Part shown: positions 1 to 10,500 of the stretch, piece after piece
How the letters are laid out: each line of letters opens with the position of its first letter
Numbering within the stretch: the stretch's first letter is position 1
Notes under the pieces: generated by a model
What the model saw: only the letters and a program-made list of their open reading frames with translations
Told to the model about the DNA's origin: nothing
Databases searched by the model: none
Made by a program: the position numbers and the translations under genes
NCBI GenBank assembly: GCA_019096065.1
Contig: JAGUCH010000005.1
Span: 1,922,001-1,986,000 of the forward strand
DNA length: 64,000 nt
DNA from: Paracyclopina nana
Lineage: Eukaryota > Arthropoda > Copepoda > Cyclopoida > Cyclopettidae
Direction: 5' to 3'

Positions 1-3000
1 GGTGCTACTGCATATTCGAACGCATGTGTAGTTTCGCTGGGCTGTTCATCGGAGGCTGGGTCGGGGGCGTGCATATGCTCCGCAGATTCATCTCCCGGCA
101 TGTCGAAGTCCATGTTTTCCGTGGGAGGCGATGTGATGGTCTCGGCTTGTGGATCTGACGGTTCGATGTACCGTTTCAGTCGGTCCACGGAGACAACCTG
201 CTTCTTGGTTAGCGGCCATGATGGGTCTGGCGAGATTTCGTACGTGAGCTCGTTGATTCTTTTCTCGATGGTCCAAGGGCCGGTCCAGAAAGTTTGCAAC
301 TTTTTGGATATTGACCGCCCGACCCTTGGCGTGAACAGCCACACTTTCTGGCCTGGGGAGAAGGCTTGCTTATCCATATGATAGGCCCGTCTTTGCCGTT
401 CAATGGATGCAGAAATGTTCTTGCGAGCCCACTCATGCGCGAGTTGTATCCGTTCCCGCAGCTGCTTGGCGAAACGGCCAGCTTCGGTTGCCTTATGCAC
501 TGCCGGCTGCGGGTCCCCAAAGATGAGATCGAGGTTGGTGGTAGGTTGCCTGCCGAACACCATTTCATAGGGAGCCAGCCCCGTGGATCGATTCTTTGTG
601 GTACGCAAGATGAATAATGCAAACGGCACTACTTCGGCCCATTTAGAATAGTGTCCCTTGATCATCTTACGTATGAGCTCGTTAAGGTCACGGTGGGCCC
701 GCTCTACTGGGTTGCTCTTTGGGTTGTATGACGGCGTGGTGGTGGCCTTGATGCCTAAAGCCGAGCATACTTCCCTCATGAGGTGTGCTGTGAAGTGAGT
801 ACCTTGGTCGGTGTGCAGGCGCTCCGGCAGTCCAAAACGGGGGATGATTTCCGTCGTGAGGAATCGTACCGCTGTCTCGGCATCATTGGATCGGCATGGG
901 AAGGCTTCGATCCACTTACTGAACACACACTTGGCCGTGAAGAGGTACCGGTGCTGGTTGGACGTGGGCTTGAACGGGCCCACATAGTCAAGGCTGAGCA
1001 CCTGGAACGGAAATCCAGCATGGCGTGGTACCAGGGTGTGCCGCTGATCCGAGGTTGCGGGTTTAGATTTCTGACACAGCAAGCAGGACTTTACGACCTC
1101 ATCGGCCACTCTAGCCATGTTTGGAAAGTAGAAGTGTTGAGCTGCCCGATGGATCAGGTTGTCTCGACCCTGGTGTCCCATGGTTTCGTGCACGTGCCTC
1201 AGACTGGCCTCCTCCCACTTGCGAGGTACGATGAGCCGAGTCGAGGGCCGGCCTTGCGGGTCACGCAGCCGGAGAGCTCCTTGCTGGTCCAGGCATAGGC
1301 TGTTGAATTGTTCCATGAGTACCCGCCCTCGGGCGGAGGCAGCATCGAGGTGGGCTCTGGAGGGAGCTTGCTGGAGTTTGACCAATTGGCGCAGCGTCAC
1401 CAGGTCGTCATCCTCCTCCTGAGCTTCGGCCCATAACTCCGGTTTGGTGGGAATGAGCTTCAGGCTGGCCACGCGGAAGAAGTCGTCATCGGAAACTTCA
1501 GCGCTAATGTGGTCTCCTGCTTGGTCCAAATGAGGCGCCCGACTGAGGGAATCGGCATTGCCGTGCTTGGTGCCTGCCCGATGGACGACCTCGAAGTCGT
1601 AGTTGGAGATGGTGTCGAGCCACCTGGCCAACATGCCCGTCGGAGCCTCCATGGAGCGAATCCATAGCAGAGCCCGGTGGTCGGTCCGGAGGATGAACCT
1701 TCGATGCTGCAAGTAGTATTTGAATTGCTTGATGAAGATAATAACAGCGACCAGCTCTCCCTGGTTGGCGGAATAATTGCTCTGGGCCGAGGTCAACTTC
1801 TTTGCTCCGTACAAGATGACTCGCTCCTTGCCTCTCTGCACCTGGGACAAGACCGCCCCTACTGCCCTGTTCTCTTGGGAGAAGTCGGTGTCCAAGATGA
1901 ACGGGTTTGGGGACGCGAAGTCGGGATACGCAAGGACCGGGGCCGACACGAGCCGCCTTTTGATCTCCTCGAAAGCATCACGATACTCCTGCGACGGTTC
2001 GAAGGTCTGAGTATCAGAAGTCCCATCATCCTTGGATAGCCGGGCAGTCAGTGGCGCGGCGATGTGTTGGTATTTCTCGATGAAGGCCCGGTAGTAATTG
2101 GCCTTGCCCATGAAGATGCGAAGGAGTTTGCGAGTGTTGGGTAGCGGCCACTTGCGAATGAGACCTATGTAAGCTGGCATGACTTCCAGCCCTTTCGGGG
2201 TGACAACATGCCCGAGGTAAGTCACCCTGGTCTGGAAGAGGTGGCACTTGGTGGGCTTGAGCAACAGCCCTGCCTTCTGATGGGCCTGGAGGACGATCTT
2301 GAGGTTTTGCAAGTGCGAATCGAAATCGGGGGAGTGAACCAAGCAGTCGTCCAGGTAGGGCAGGGCCACGTTCCATGGCACGCCCTCTAATACCAGGCGG
2401 TTCAAGCGGCTGTATGTCTTAGGGGCATTCGTGAGCCCGAAAGGCATCTTCAAGAAGGCATACGAGCCATCCCCAGTGGAGAACGTGGTCTTCTCCACGT
2501 CCTCAGCGCGAATCGGCACTACGTTGAAGGCTCCCACCGCGTCCAGGGTGGAGAACACGGTGGAGCGGGCTAGCCGTCTCAGGTTGTCCATCACGTCCCA
2601 GATTGGGTGGGAATCGACCGCCGTGATTTTGGTGAGTTCACAATAAGCCACGCACCAACGGAGACTGCCGTCCTGCTTGCGCACGGGGACCAGTGGGGCT
2701 GACCACGGGGATGAGATCGGAGTGATGACCTCTTCTTCCAACCACTTATGGATCTGCTCCTTCAAGGAGGACTCCAGGTTGGGGTTGATTGGCCTCCGCC
2801 TAATGTTGATCGGTCGGGCGCCAGGCTTGAGATCTATCGCATGCTCCACCAACTTGGTCTGCCCAGTGCGACCATCGAAGGAGAAGGCGCCCAGGTACGC
2901 GGCCAGCAGGGACGCGGCCGCCCTCAGGCGTTCGGGATGCCGGCGAAGGAGGTCGTTTTCTTTCAATCCGAATGCTTGAATCGTGAACTCGATCTTCTCC

Positions 3001-3325
3001 TGTGGGCTGGCATCAGGGGGCAGCCCCGGCGGCGGCTCCGCGGCCCGGATAGCTTGGAGGTGTGGTGCGGATGCAGCGAGGGCAGCGGCCTCCATGGGCT
3101 CGTATTCCCTTAGCACACCGTAAAGAGTGCCCCCCTTTACTTGCAAGGGGTGATCCAGTGGGTTCAGCATTCCCACCAGCAGGTGGCCTCCTGCGGAGGG
3201 TCGCACCACGGCGTTCAGCCAAGGAGCCAGCTGGGTTTCTTCAGCGAACTGCCCTTCAGCCTCCAGGACTGCGGGCTTTGCATCGCCGTGAGGCCATAGA
3301 GCGGCAACGGCCGCGACGAGCAGTG
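1..3325 (-). CDS. Gypsy pol: reverse transcriptase, RNase H, integrase (partial at left edge)
   Basis: I read this frame base by base across most of its length and found no stop from about 3325 to base 1. In order: RT with FSTLDAVGAFN (catalytic Asp), MPFGLTNAP and the YLDD box at 2357-2346; RNase H beginning FILDTDFS near 1890 with the later GNADSLSR box near 1550; the integrase H2C2 finger (HETMGHQG... CLLCQ, about 1190-1075); then the DDE core with LDYVGPF, HTDQGTHF and NPVERAH at about 985, 810 and 705. These enzymes copy the RNA to DNA and insert it. The frame leaves the window before a stop. It would need a frameshift or repair near 3325 to be joined to protease. Confidence 0.93.
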
Positions 3326-3878
3326 CTGCGTGGCGGGACAGTGGCCGGCCGGAGGACACATATTGGGTATTCCCCCGGGGAAGGCTGGCTGGAGGCCGAC
3401 AGGGCCCCAACCAGCGGAACACATTGGCCGTGAATTCTCAGGGCACCCCGCGAGTGGAGCTGGTCGATGCGGTGGTGGCTCAAGAAGGGCCCCGAGAGGT
3501 TGAAGTCCATAGACAAATTGCGCACCACTGCCGGGCGGATGGAGAACACGTGAGGGTGCTCCCCGAACTGCACCCGTAGAGGCTGCTTGAGTTCCCCCAA
3601 CACTTGCAGCCGATGGCGGGCGTGGGCCGTGCCCACAGCGGTCATGTCCTCCAGGGGTCGCAACCCGTGGGGGAGGACTCCCAGTCGCTTAGCGAAGTCC
3701 TCAGAGATGCAAGTGCGCCAGCTGTTTCCGCTGTCCACTAAGGCTCGCGTCTTGATGCGGCCGATGTGCACTGGCACTTGGGTTAAAAATTGTTTATGCT
3801 GTGTGATGTGGTCTAATGCGGCCAAGATGAGGGATGCTGGCGTGACCCGGGCGGAGCCCTCTACAACCGGGTCGGGTC
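3325..3878 (-). CDS. Gypsy protease domain (-1 frame relative to gag)
   Basis: Entered from gag by a -1 shift at 3885-3879, this frame stays open across the gag stop codon. It carries an aspartic protease (retropepsin) motif, ALVDSGNSWRTCISED, with the catalytic D-S-G. The enzyme would process the gag-pol precursor. No ATG starts it in a sensible place (the first plausible initiator, at 3825, is TTG), which fits expression only as a fusion. Near 3325 the homologous reading moves to another frame by one base. Downstream coding (RT onward) is intact there, so this is either a single-base indel that breaks pol or a sequencing error. Confidence 0.85.
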
Positions 3879-5213
3879 GTTTCCCGCCGGCGTATTCCCG
3901 GAAGCTTCCGACTCGGCCTCAGGGCCGGCCTCACTGATCTCGTTGACCTTGGGCCGCTTGCCGGCGGACTGCTTGCCGCTGGACTGGTTGGAATCGGAGG
4001 ACCGCTTCCGGTCCGAAGGCTGGCCCGACCCCCACTTGCCCGAGGCGGACGAAGAGCGTTGCTGCAGTTGGCTTGCAGCTTTGTGCCACTTGTTGATCTT
4101 GGGGTTGTAACGGTTGTTGCGCTTGTCCCGCTCGAGGGCGCGGCACTCGGCCCGGCGATGGCCTTTCCTCTCGCAGTAGAAACAAGTGATGTCGGCATCG
4201 GCATCCGAGGAATGCAGGGCGGCTACTCGGCCTTTGCTTTGCCCGATCGTCATCCAACACTCGGCTTGGCAAGCGGCCTCCAGGGCATCGGCCATGGTGG
4301 CGAACTTGTGCCCGGCGAGGCCCATCACTACGTCTTTGCGGTGCATCTTGGTGACGAAGATGCGGATGAGGTCAGGGTAGGTCTCGACCTCCTTGGCGAG
4401 CTCCGGTCTGGCTCGAACAAAGATGCTCCTCAGGCGGGCATGCCATTGCGGAATAGCCTCATCTGCCTTCTGCTGAGCAGTCTCCAAGGCAATACGGGCC
4501 ACCTGAGAGGACGTGGCGGTGACGAAGAACCTCTCGTACGCATCCAGCAGGTGCATGAAGGTGAAGGCTTCGTCCCCCAGTCGGAGGTCGACCTCGTTGA
4601 CCGTCCGGAGCGCCACCCCGACCATGGCGTGCTTGATCTCCATTTTCTTGGTGGCCTCCGAGGCCGTTGAACCCAAGAAGGTGGCCTCTACATGCAGGCG
4701 GAAGGTGAGCCATTTATCGGCCTCTGTGTCCTCAAACTTCTCAAGTTTCCGCTTGCGACCGGCGCGAGCCGCGGCGGCCTCGGCCTCGAGGCGCCGGGCT
4801 TCCGCCTCCACTTGTCGCAACTCGGCCTCCCTCTGTCTGGTCTCGAGGTCGGCGTTCCGTTGGGCTTCGAACCCGCGAAGGAGTTGGAGCATCATGGCTT
4901 GCATGTCTCCTGACGCCGGGGGTGCGTTGTTCGGCCCGGCCAATTGGGGCGGCGGAAGCCCGCCAGCGGCGCCGCCGCTTCCCCCTGTGGGCGTGCCCGA
5001 TCGTGGGTGGGTCCCGCCCTGGGCCCCAAGTGGATTGCCTCCTTGGGCCCCGCCAACCCCGAGGGGGTTGCCCCCTTGGGCCCCGCCAACCCCGAAGGGC
5101 GCGAGGACCTCGACCTCCTCCCGGCGCGAGCCGGCGAGGTGGCCAGGATCGGAGAGATTATCGGGGTCTTCGTCAGCGGAAGATGGGCGTTGCTTTGGTG
5201 ATCGAAGCATCAT
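3861..5213 (-). CDS. Gypsy gag polyprotein with CCHC zinc knuckle
   Basis: A 450-residue structural protein that would assemble the retrotransposon particle and bind its RNA. The N-terminal third is glycine/proline-rich, with a duplicated GGAQGGNPLG segment. It is followed by an Arg/Glu/Ala-rich helical stretch and a capsid-like region. Near residue 340 there is one CCHC knuckle (C-x2-C-x4-H-x4-C: CFYCERKGHRRAEC), and the tail is basic and Ser-rich. The frame ends at a TAG at 3863-3861. The heptamer GGGAAAC lies at 3885-3879 in the gag register for a -1 shift (G GGA AAC), and the -1 frame continues into protease. RT is again in the gag frame. Confidence 0.93.
   Translation of the reverse strand: MMLRSPKQRPSSADEDPDNLSDPGHLAGSRREEVEVLAPFGVGGAQGGNPLGVGGAQGGNPLGAQGGTHPRSGTPTGGSGGAAGGLPPPQLAGPNNAPPASGDMQAMMLQLLRGFEAQRNADLETRQREAELRQVEAEARRLEAEAAAARAGRKRKLEKFEDTEADKWLTFRLHVEATFLGSTASEATKKMEIKHAMVGVALRTVNEVDLRLGDEAFTFMHLLDAYERFFVTATSSQVARIALETAQQKADEAIPQWHARLRSIFVRARPELAKEVETYPDLIRIFVTKMHRKDVVMGLAGHKFATMADALEAACQAECWMTIGQSKGRVAALHSSDADADITCFYCERKGHRRAECRALERDKRNNRYNPKINKWHKAASQLQQRSSSASGKWGSGQPSDRKRSSDSNQSSGKQSAGKRPKVNEISEAGPEAESEASGNTPAGNDPTRL
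3879..3885 (-). promoter_or_regulatory. -1 frameshift heptamer GGGAAAC (gypsy gag-protease)
   Basis: Gag codons read GCG GGA AAC, giving G-GGA-AAC in the X-XXY-YYZ pattern, 16 bases before the gag stop. The -1 frame runs open into protease. Confidence 0.75.
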
Positions 5214-6132
5214 GATGTCTACTGTGCTATACAGAAGGAGTTAGCTTAAGCGTACAAGCAATTGAAAGTGTTGCGTTTTACCAGCGGTGAAATGGTGCAA
5301 AGCGAGAAGATTGGGGGTGTAATAGCCTTGGGAGCTTCCAAAGAACTGGGCTCGACCCCCCGATCAGCTCTCTTTTATTGTCACCAGATCAGCGCAACGG
5401 CCGCTCTCATGGCCAGCAGGGAATTCTGGCCCCTCTGATAAATTGTTTTAAAACGACTCTCTCTCAAGATTGTTTACAAGATCTTGTTTACGACCGGTGA
5501 TTTAGGCGGCCAATTTTAGCTATTTAGCTATTAGCGAAGCTTCATTAGCAACAGGATGCGAGATTTAGTTTACAACTTCTTGCAGCTGCAACAGCAGTCG
5601 ATCTCCCTGTTACTAGGAGTAACCTTGGGAATGGGGCCATAAAGAGGCCAGCGGCTTGGTCTATTTGCGACCGTATTTGCGCGACACAATGCCGGTCTCC
5701 GAGTGACCATTTATGGCCATATTTTGTGCCTGATCAATCTCGAAAGTGACCGTGAGCGGATTAGCGATAAGCGGTTGAGCCGACCCATCTACGGGTCAAG
5801 GGATTAACTTCCCTATTAATACATTGCTCAGTGATCCTGACTGATCCTCAAGAGCCAAGCCTTTTCCGGCCTTCGCCTGGCGGCCCGCCGCTGGGGTCCG
5901 CCTGACGGCTTCCCGAGGTATACTTCTCGGGGGTAATCGATAGTCGTGGCCTGATTTCTTTCTGGCTGCGCGCCTTTGGTATTTGGGAGCGTGTAGTTAG
6001 TTGTTGTTTATTGATCTTAATGCAATCATTAACATGAATCGTTCTGACAAATGCGCGTTTTTCTGCAGAGTAACGCGGCCTCCCTGCCAAGGTTTCGATG
6101 GTGGCCTTGTTGCGAGGGCGAGGCTGTGATGG

Positions 6133-6337
6133 CGACTCAGGTGTCCAGCGATCTTGCTGCCTGAGGGCCCGTGCTCTCCTGGTGATGCCCGCCATTCTCT
6201 GTGGCGCAGCCTCAGCCGAGGACAAGCGAGGTGATTCTAGCGACTCAGGTGTCCAGCGATCTTGCTGCCTGAGGGCCCGTGCTCTCCTGGTGATGCTCGC
6301 CATTCTCTGTGGCGGCCTCAGCCGAGGACAAGCTTGC
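6133..6337. repeat. 108-bp tandem duplication in the gypsy leader
   Basis: Two near-identical units begin at 6133 and 6241 (each starting CGACTCAGGTGTCC); the second is slightly shorter. They lie between the primer-binding site and gag, in the untranslated leader. Short leader duplications are common in LTR elements; no function is evident. Confidence 0.8.
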
Positions 6338-6688
6338 TCGGCGTACGATGGCCGGCTGACAGCGTATTCGCGATTTTCTGCTATAGTGTCGCGATGCCTA
6401 CTGCCACAACACCTCCATGCGATCCGGGCATACGGCCTCAAGGGACGCGCCCGACCTCGGCCTGGGGTGGATGCTGTGCTCTGGTCATTCTGGCACGAAT
6501 GCTTGACTGGCGCAAGGGTGACGACTCGCTGCCGGTGTCACCGGTGTCTTGCTTGGACTGTGGTGTTGGCCTACGGGTGTGGCTCCTTGCCACGCCCCTT
6601 TTGGTCCCATCTGGCTATTTGCTCAGCCATATTGCTGTCCCTTATTTGCGGGTTTGTTGGGGCGAAGGTGTCGATAACTCGGGGAGTT

Positions 6689-6706
6689 GTCCTCAGCACC
6701 GAGCCA
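6689..6706 (-). other. Candidate primer-binding site of the gypsy element
   Basis: The minus-strand sequence TGGCTCGGTGCTGAGGAC begins three bases inside the putative 5' LTR. A sequence starting TGG immediately inside an LTR is the usual site for priming by the CCA end of a tRNA. I did not identify the tRNA. Confidence 0.45.
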
Positions 6707-6709
6707 ACT

Positions 6710-6904
6710 TGTAGGAGGTTCGTATAGACCCCCCGAGGATGACACGCGCGCCCGCGGGTAGCGATAGAAGAACTTGCTACTGAAACTAGTCGAGATGTTT
6801 ACTCGAGTGCGTCCGTTTATTAACTGCTGTACAATTCGTTTCACCGGGACGGGGCGCTCGCAGGCGCCCACAGAACACACCCGTATACCCGTGTTCCTGC
6901 TACA
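6710..6904 (-). repeat. Putative 5' LTR of the gypsy element
   Basis: Read on the minus strand this 195-bp block starts TGTAG and ends CTACA, perfect short inverted ends of LTR type. It contains an AATAAA signal. Three bases after it comes TGGCTCGGTGCTGAGGAC (6706 down to 6689), which has the TGG start expected of a tRNA primer-binding site. The other LTR is outside the window, so the boundary rests on these signals only. Confidence 0.6.
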
Positions 6905-7551
6905 TCTTCTAAGCTGAGCTAAGCTTAGCAGAGGAGTAGAGTCTCTATCAGAGATACCAGACAAAACTTGATCTAACACATCTTTTAGCTTCAAAAAGTG
7001 CCAAATTCAAAATGCACACTTTTTAAGTGATTCATTAACACTTTCGGCTAATCTTGCACTACTGAGGGCCTCTCAACCCAAGCCCTCAAAGTAATGGATC
7101 AAATGCTAAGTCAAAATTGCCTGGTCTGGTAACTTCATTAACATTTGAAAATTACTTTCCATCATATAAAATCGTATATATATGTAAACAAATTATAAAA
7201 CAGGCTTACAAAATGTCTGAGCTCATTTTACAAAGTTAAAATCTCGTAGCATTACTTGGCTCTCGCAAGCTTGAGCCCGCAAAGTTGCCACTCGATTTTT
7301 ACTTTACAAAATTTGCTCAGCTATTTTATTAGCTTGTTTTATAAATTGTTTACATATATAAATAGATAAACAAGGTCGTGCACCAATCACAAAGCTAACA
7401 TAAAAACCACACAATATTAACTTGGTGATGGTGACAATGATAAAAAATAAGCTCTAGTCATTCCTAAAAAATGAAGAAGCTATCTGAAAGCCGTGGAAGC
7501 TTTCGAGTGAATCATACCACTTTGTTTGGTTATATGTGACGTTGTACTCAC
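6905..7551. other. Region between gypsy LTR and last PAN exon; no gene seen
   Basis: AT-rich DNA with no convincing coding stretch. I expected the second half of the ninth PAN unit here (the Cys-x-L ... W-D-x-Y exon that follows each first-half exon elsewhere), but did not find it. Confidence 0.6.
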
Positions 7552-10500
7552 GTGTAGCTGAAGGAACTGCAGAGCAAAGATCTGCGGCAATGTGCAGCAC
7601 AAGCTGCTAAATTATAGGCATTGCGAGTGTCCCTCACAAGAAAAGTTCGGTGTCTGTAGTTGTCTCGAATCCGTTCAGAGCAGCCTGCAAAAAAGGGAAA
7701 TGAGTGCGCAACTTCATTAGGAAAATGCCTCGTCTTTTTCACTTTTTCAGGAAAGCTCAAATATTGATACAAGGACCACCGAAAATTACTATATATAGGC
7801 TCCCCATTGTAGCCTATAGAGAGACCAATTGAATACCATTTGTCCAAACAATTAATGTTTGCATAGAGTTACCAAAGTATGTCAAACACAACTTGACAAG
7901 AGGAAATTAAATTCCTTCAGGCCTTTACAATTTGAGCAAGGTCTATGCGTAAAAAATGCTCATTCTTAATAGAAACTCATTAGCAGAATCAAAGAGCCAC
8001 TTGGTTGTTACGAAACCATAAATATTAATAATAAAAGGCCTAACATTGAAAACGAAGTATTCGGTACTATAATTACTAGCTAGGAGTCCAAGGTGCGAGC
8101 ACTAACGTCTCGGATAATTTGAGCTAGCGTGAAAATTAGCATAGCTTTCTTCTATCAACCGTATCATATGTAGAGTTTTTAGATTTGCAAAATGCAAACT
8201 ATTGCATAATAGGAAGTATACCAATTCTTTGCTCGGCTCAAAGCTACGTTTAATTTTTCAAAGGCATTTTGATATATTTACCGTCTTGACCTCCAAGCTG
8301 ACCTCCCCCACCTCCGCTCGACTGACAGATTTGCTGATACACATCCCAATTGGAGTCCACAACGAGGTCATTCAAGTCTCTTCCATCAGTGGGGGATAGA
8401 AGGCAATTTTCAGAGCTTGAGGTAAGGTACTTGAAGCTAAATGATCTGCAAATCGAAAGCCGCCTGCATCTGTCTGAGCATTCCTCAATGTTGCTGACTG
8501 ACGTCCTTGATGAGCTTGAATAGTGTCGGTAGCCAGACCGTTCACGTCTGTAGCAATTTCCTAGAGTGCAAAGAACACAAAAAAGGCATCAATTGCGTTC
8601 ACTTGTTGCATTGCATTAGCTCATTGTAAAACACTCTAATAAAATACAGCTTTTCCCAAAATACTACTTTAAGGCGAAATTCTGCAATGCAGTACCTCAA
8701 ATATGCAAAACTAAATTGCCTGCATGTGTATTGCAGTGTTAAGTCATGGGTAATTTGGTTATGCTCACACCTTTGTGCTTAGGCCTGGATCAGCTGGTTA
8801 TTTTACCGCAATTTTGAGCGCCGTAATTGCGATGCAATTGTCAACATAACAGCGATCAGCTGGTAATTGTAATTCAATTTTTGCTATGTGCAAAAATTAC
8901 TTCTGTAGTGGGTTTAAAGTAAAACTTACAGACCAAAATTCAAAAATGGGAGCATAAGAGCTTAAACTATCAAAAACAGCCTCTGATATGACAAATAAGG
9001 CCAAAAATTAGGCCAACTTAAATTGCAAAGGTTTGGTTGACTTTACTCTTAAAGTTCCGCCGCTGCTTTGCTTGCCGAAATTGCACAGCAATTATCTGTA
9101 GTAGCTGATCCACTTAAATTGCAGCGCAATTACAAACAGCAGCTGAAATTATAACCGAAATTGCGCTGCAATCAGGACCAGCTGATCCAGGCCTTAGTTT
9201 AATGCAAGAAAAGTGTTACCAGATTCTGGCCCAGATTGGCAATTAGCACCTAATGGTAGCTCGAAAATGTTCCAAGCTGAGTCAGCTACCAAATCTTGGC
9301 TTAAGAGGTTCGTAGCGGGGATATTAGTGAGTTGGCAGTTAGTAGTTGCAGTGGGGCTGTACAGGTTAGTCAAGTTCCTGGAAATAGCATTCATCAGTCG
9401 AAAAGAGCCTCTTTTGAGGGCCACTTTATGTAGTAGTACCTAAATGCAAATGTTCTGCATGACGGATCTCTTTTACAGGCTTCAGTGCAATCAAGGAGGC
9501 TTTTAGCTTCAATGTCACGGATGATGACGTAGTAAAGCTTATATCCCGTCTGGTCCAACTTATAATTAGGACAACCTGTTAGTAGTTGTGAAAAAAGTCT
9601 GGTGATTATTATGCTCCTCTTTTTGAGTCCAAAGTTTGATGATGATGCACATGCATTATTTAATGTGAGTGCTTTTACATATACTAGCATAGGCCCTGCA
9701 CACTATGGTGAAAAATGGATGATTTTAATGCACCTGATGGATTAACTGTTCCACCCCCTCCATTGCTGCTGCTTCCTCCATTACACTGGCTGCTGAACAA
9801 CCTTTCATAAACATTCCAGCCAATATCAGCGTTGTTAAGATCTGAGCTTGAAATTGAGCTGATGGAGAGTGATGCCAATTGGCAGTTGGCAGAAGAAGAT
9901 TGGTAAAACCCAGATGACCTAATAACACAGGAAAAATTACTTAAACAAATGTAACAGTAAAGGAATCCTTTTTTTTTACTTGAACGCAAAGCTTTTGCAG
10001 TATTGCTCGCGCACGCATTTTTGCGCGCACTCGTTCAAGTCGCGCACGCTAATCTCATCGCGCGCCACCACATCTATGAAACGATATCCGCTCTTGCTCA
10101 GCTTGTGGCAATCTAGGCAAGAATTTAATTAAAACCATGAAGTTGTTCAATGCTTGCAAATTACCACCAAATGTGCCTGTTGAGTCTTGGTAGAAATTAG
10201 AGCCAGAGAGGCAGGCAGAGCTCAATTTTTGGCTGTAAGCGTCCCACTTGAAGTCTGGCAACAAATCGCTATTACTGCTTGAATACGACAACAAATCCAC
10301 ATTTGAAACTTGGCAGTTGTCCACGTAGGCATTCCTGCGAAAGCAAATAGTTTGGGTTGGAAAATTCAATTTTTTGAGCTGGGTAAAAAGGGCTTCAAAC
10401 CTGCGAAATGCAAAGGATCTACAGGCTGAAGTTCTTGCACATTGTCTAGAGCAAGATTCGACGTCATTTGCAGCAAATAAGTCTCTGACAAGAAAGGAAA

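Larger units (their letters stand above)
1..6904 (-). mobile_element. Ty3/gypsy LTR retrotransposon, 5' portion (runs off left edge)
   Basis: On the minus strand the order is 5' LTR (6710-6904), primer-binding site, a ~1.5-kb leader, gag (5213-3861), protease, reverse transcriptase, RNase H and integrase, still open at base 1. RT before integrase is the Ty3/gypsy arrangement. The 3' end and 3' LTR lie outside the window, so target duplication and LTR divergence cannot be measured. The element is strikingly GC-rich compared with the surrounding AT-rich host DNA and with the Bel/Pao element at 37106-46687. It lies just downstream (in gene direction) of the last visible exon of the PAN-repeat gene, so it may sit in an intron of that gene or have cut off its 3' end. 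Confidence 0.95.

Noticed and set aside
3794-5244. Several 70-240 aa open frames overlapping gypsy gag on both strands
   Set aside because: Shadow frames of GC-rich gag; only the minus-strand frame 5213-3861 has the CCHC knuckle and a capsid-like region.
6098-6727. Plus-strand 209-aa and other frames over the gypsy leader
   Set aside because: They are antisense to the gypsy leader and LTR and include the 108-bp tandem repeat; GC-rich DNA gives long chance frames.
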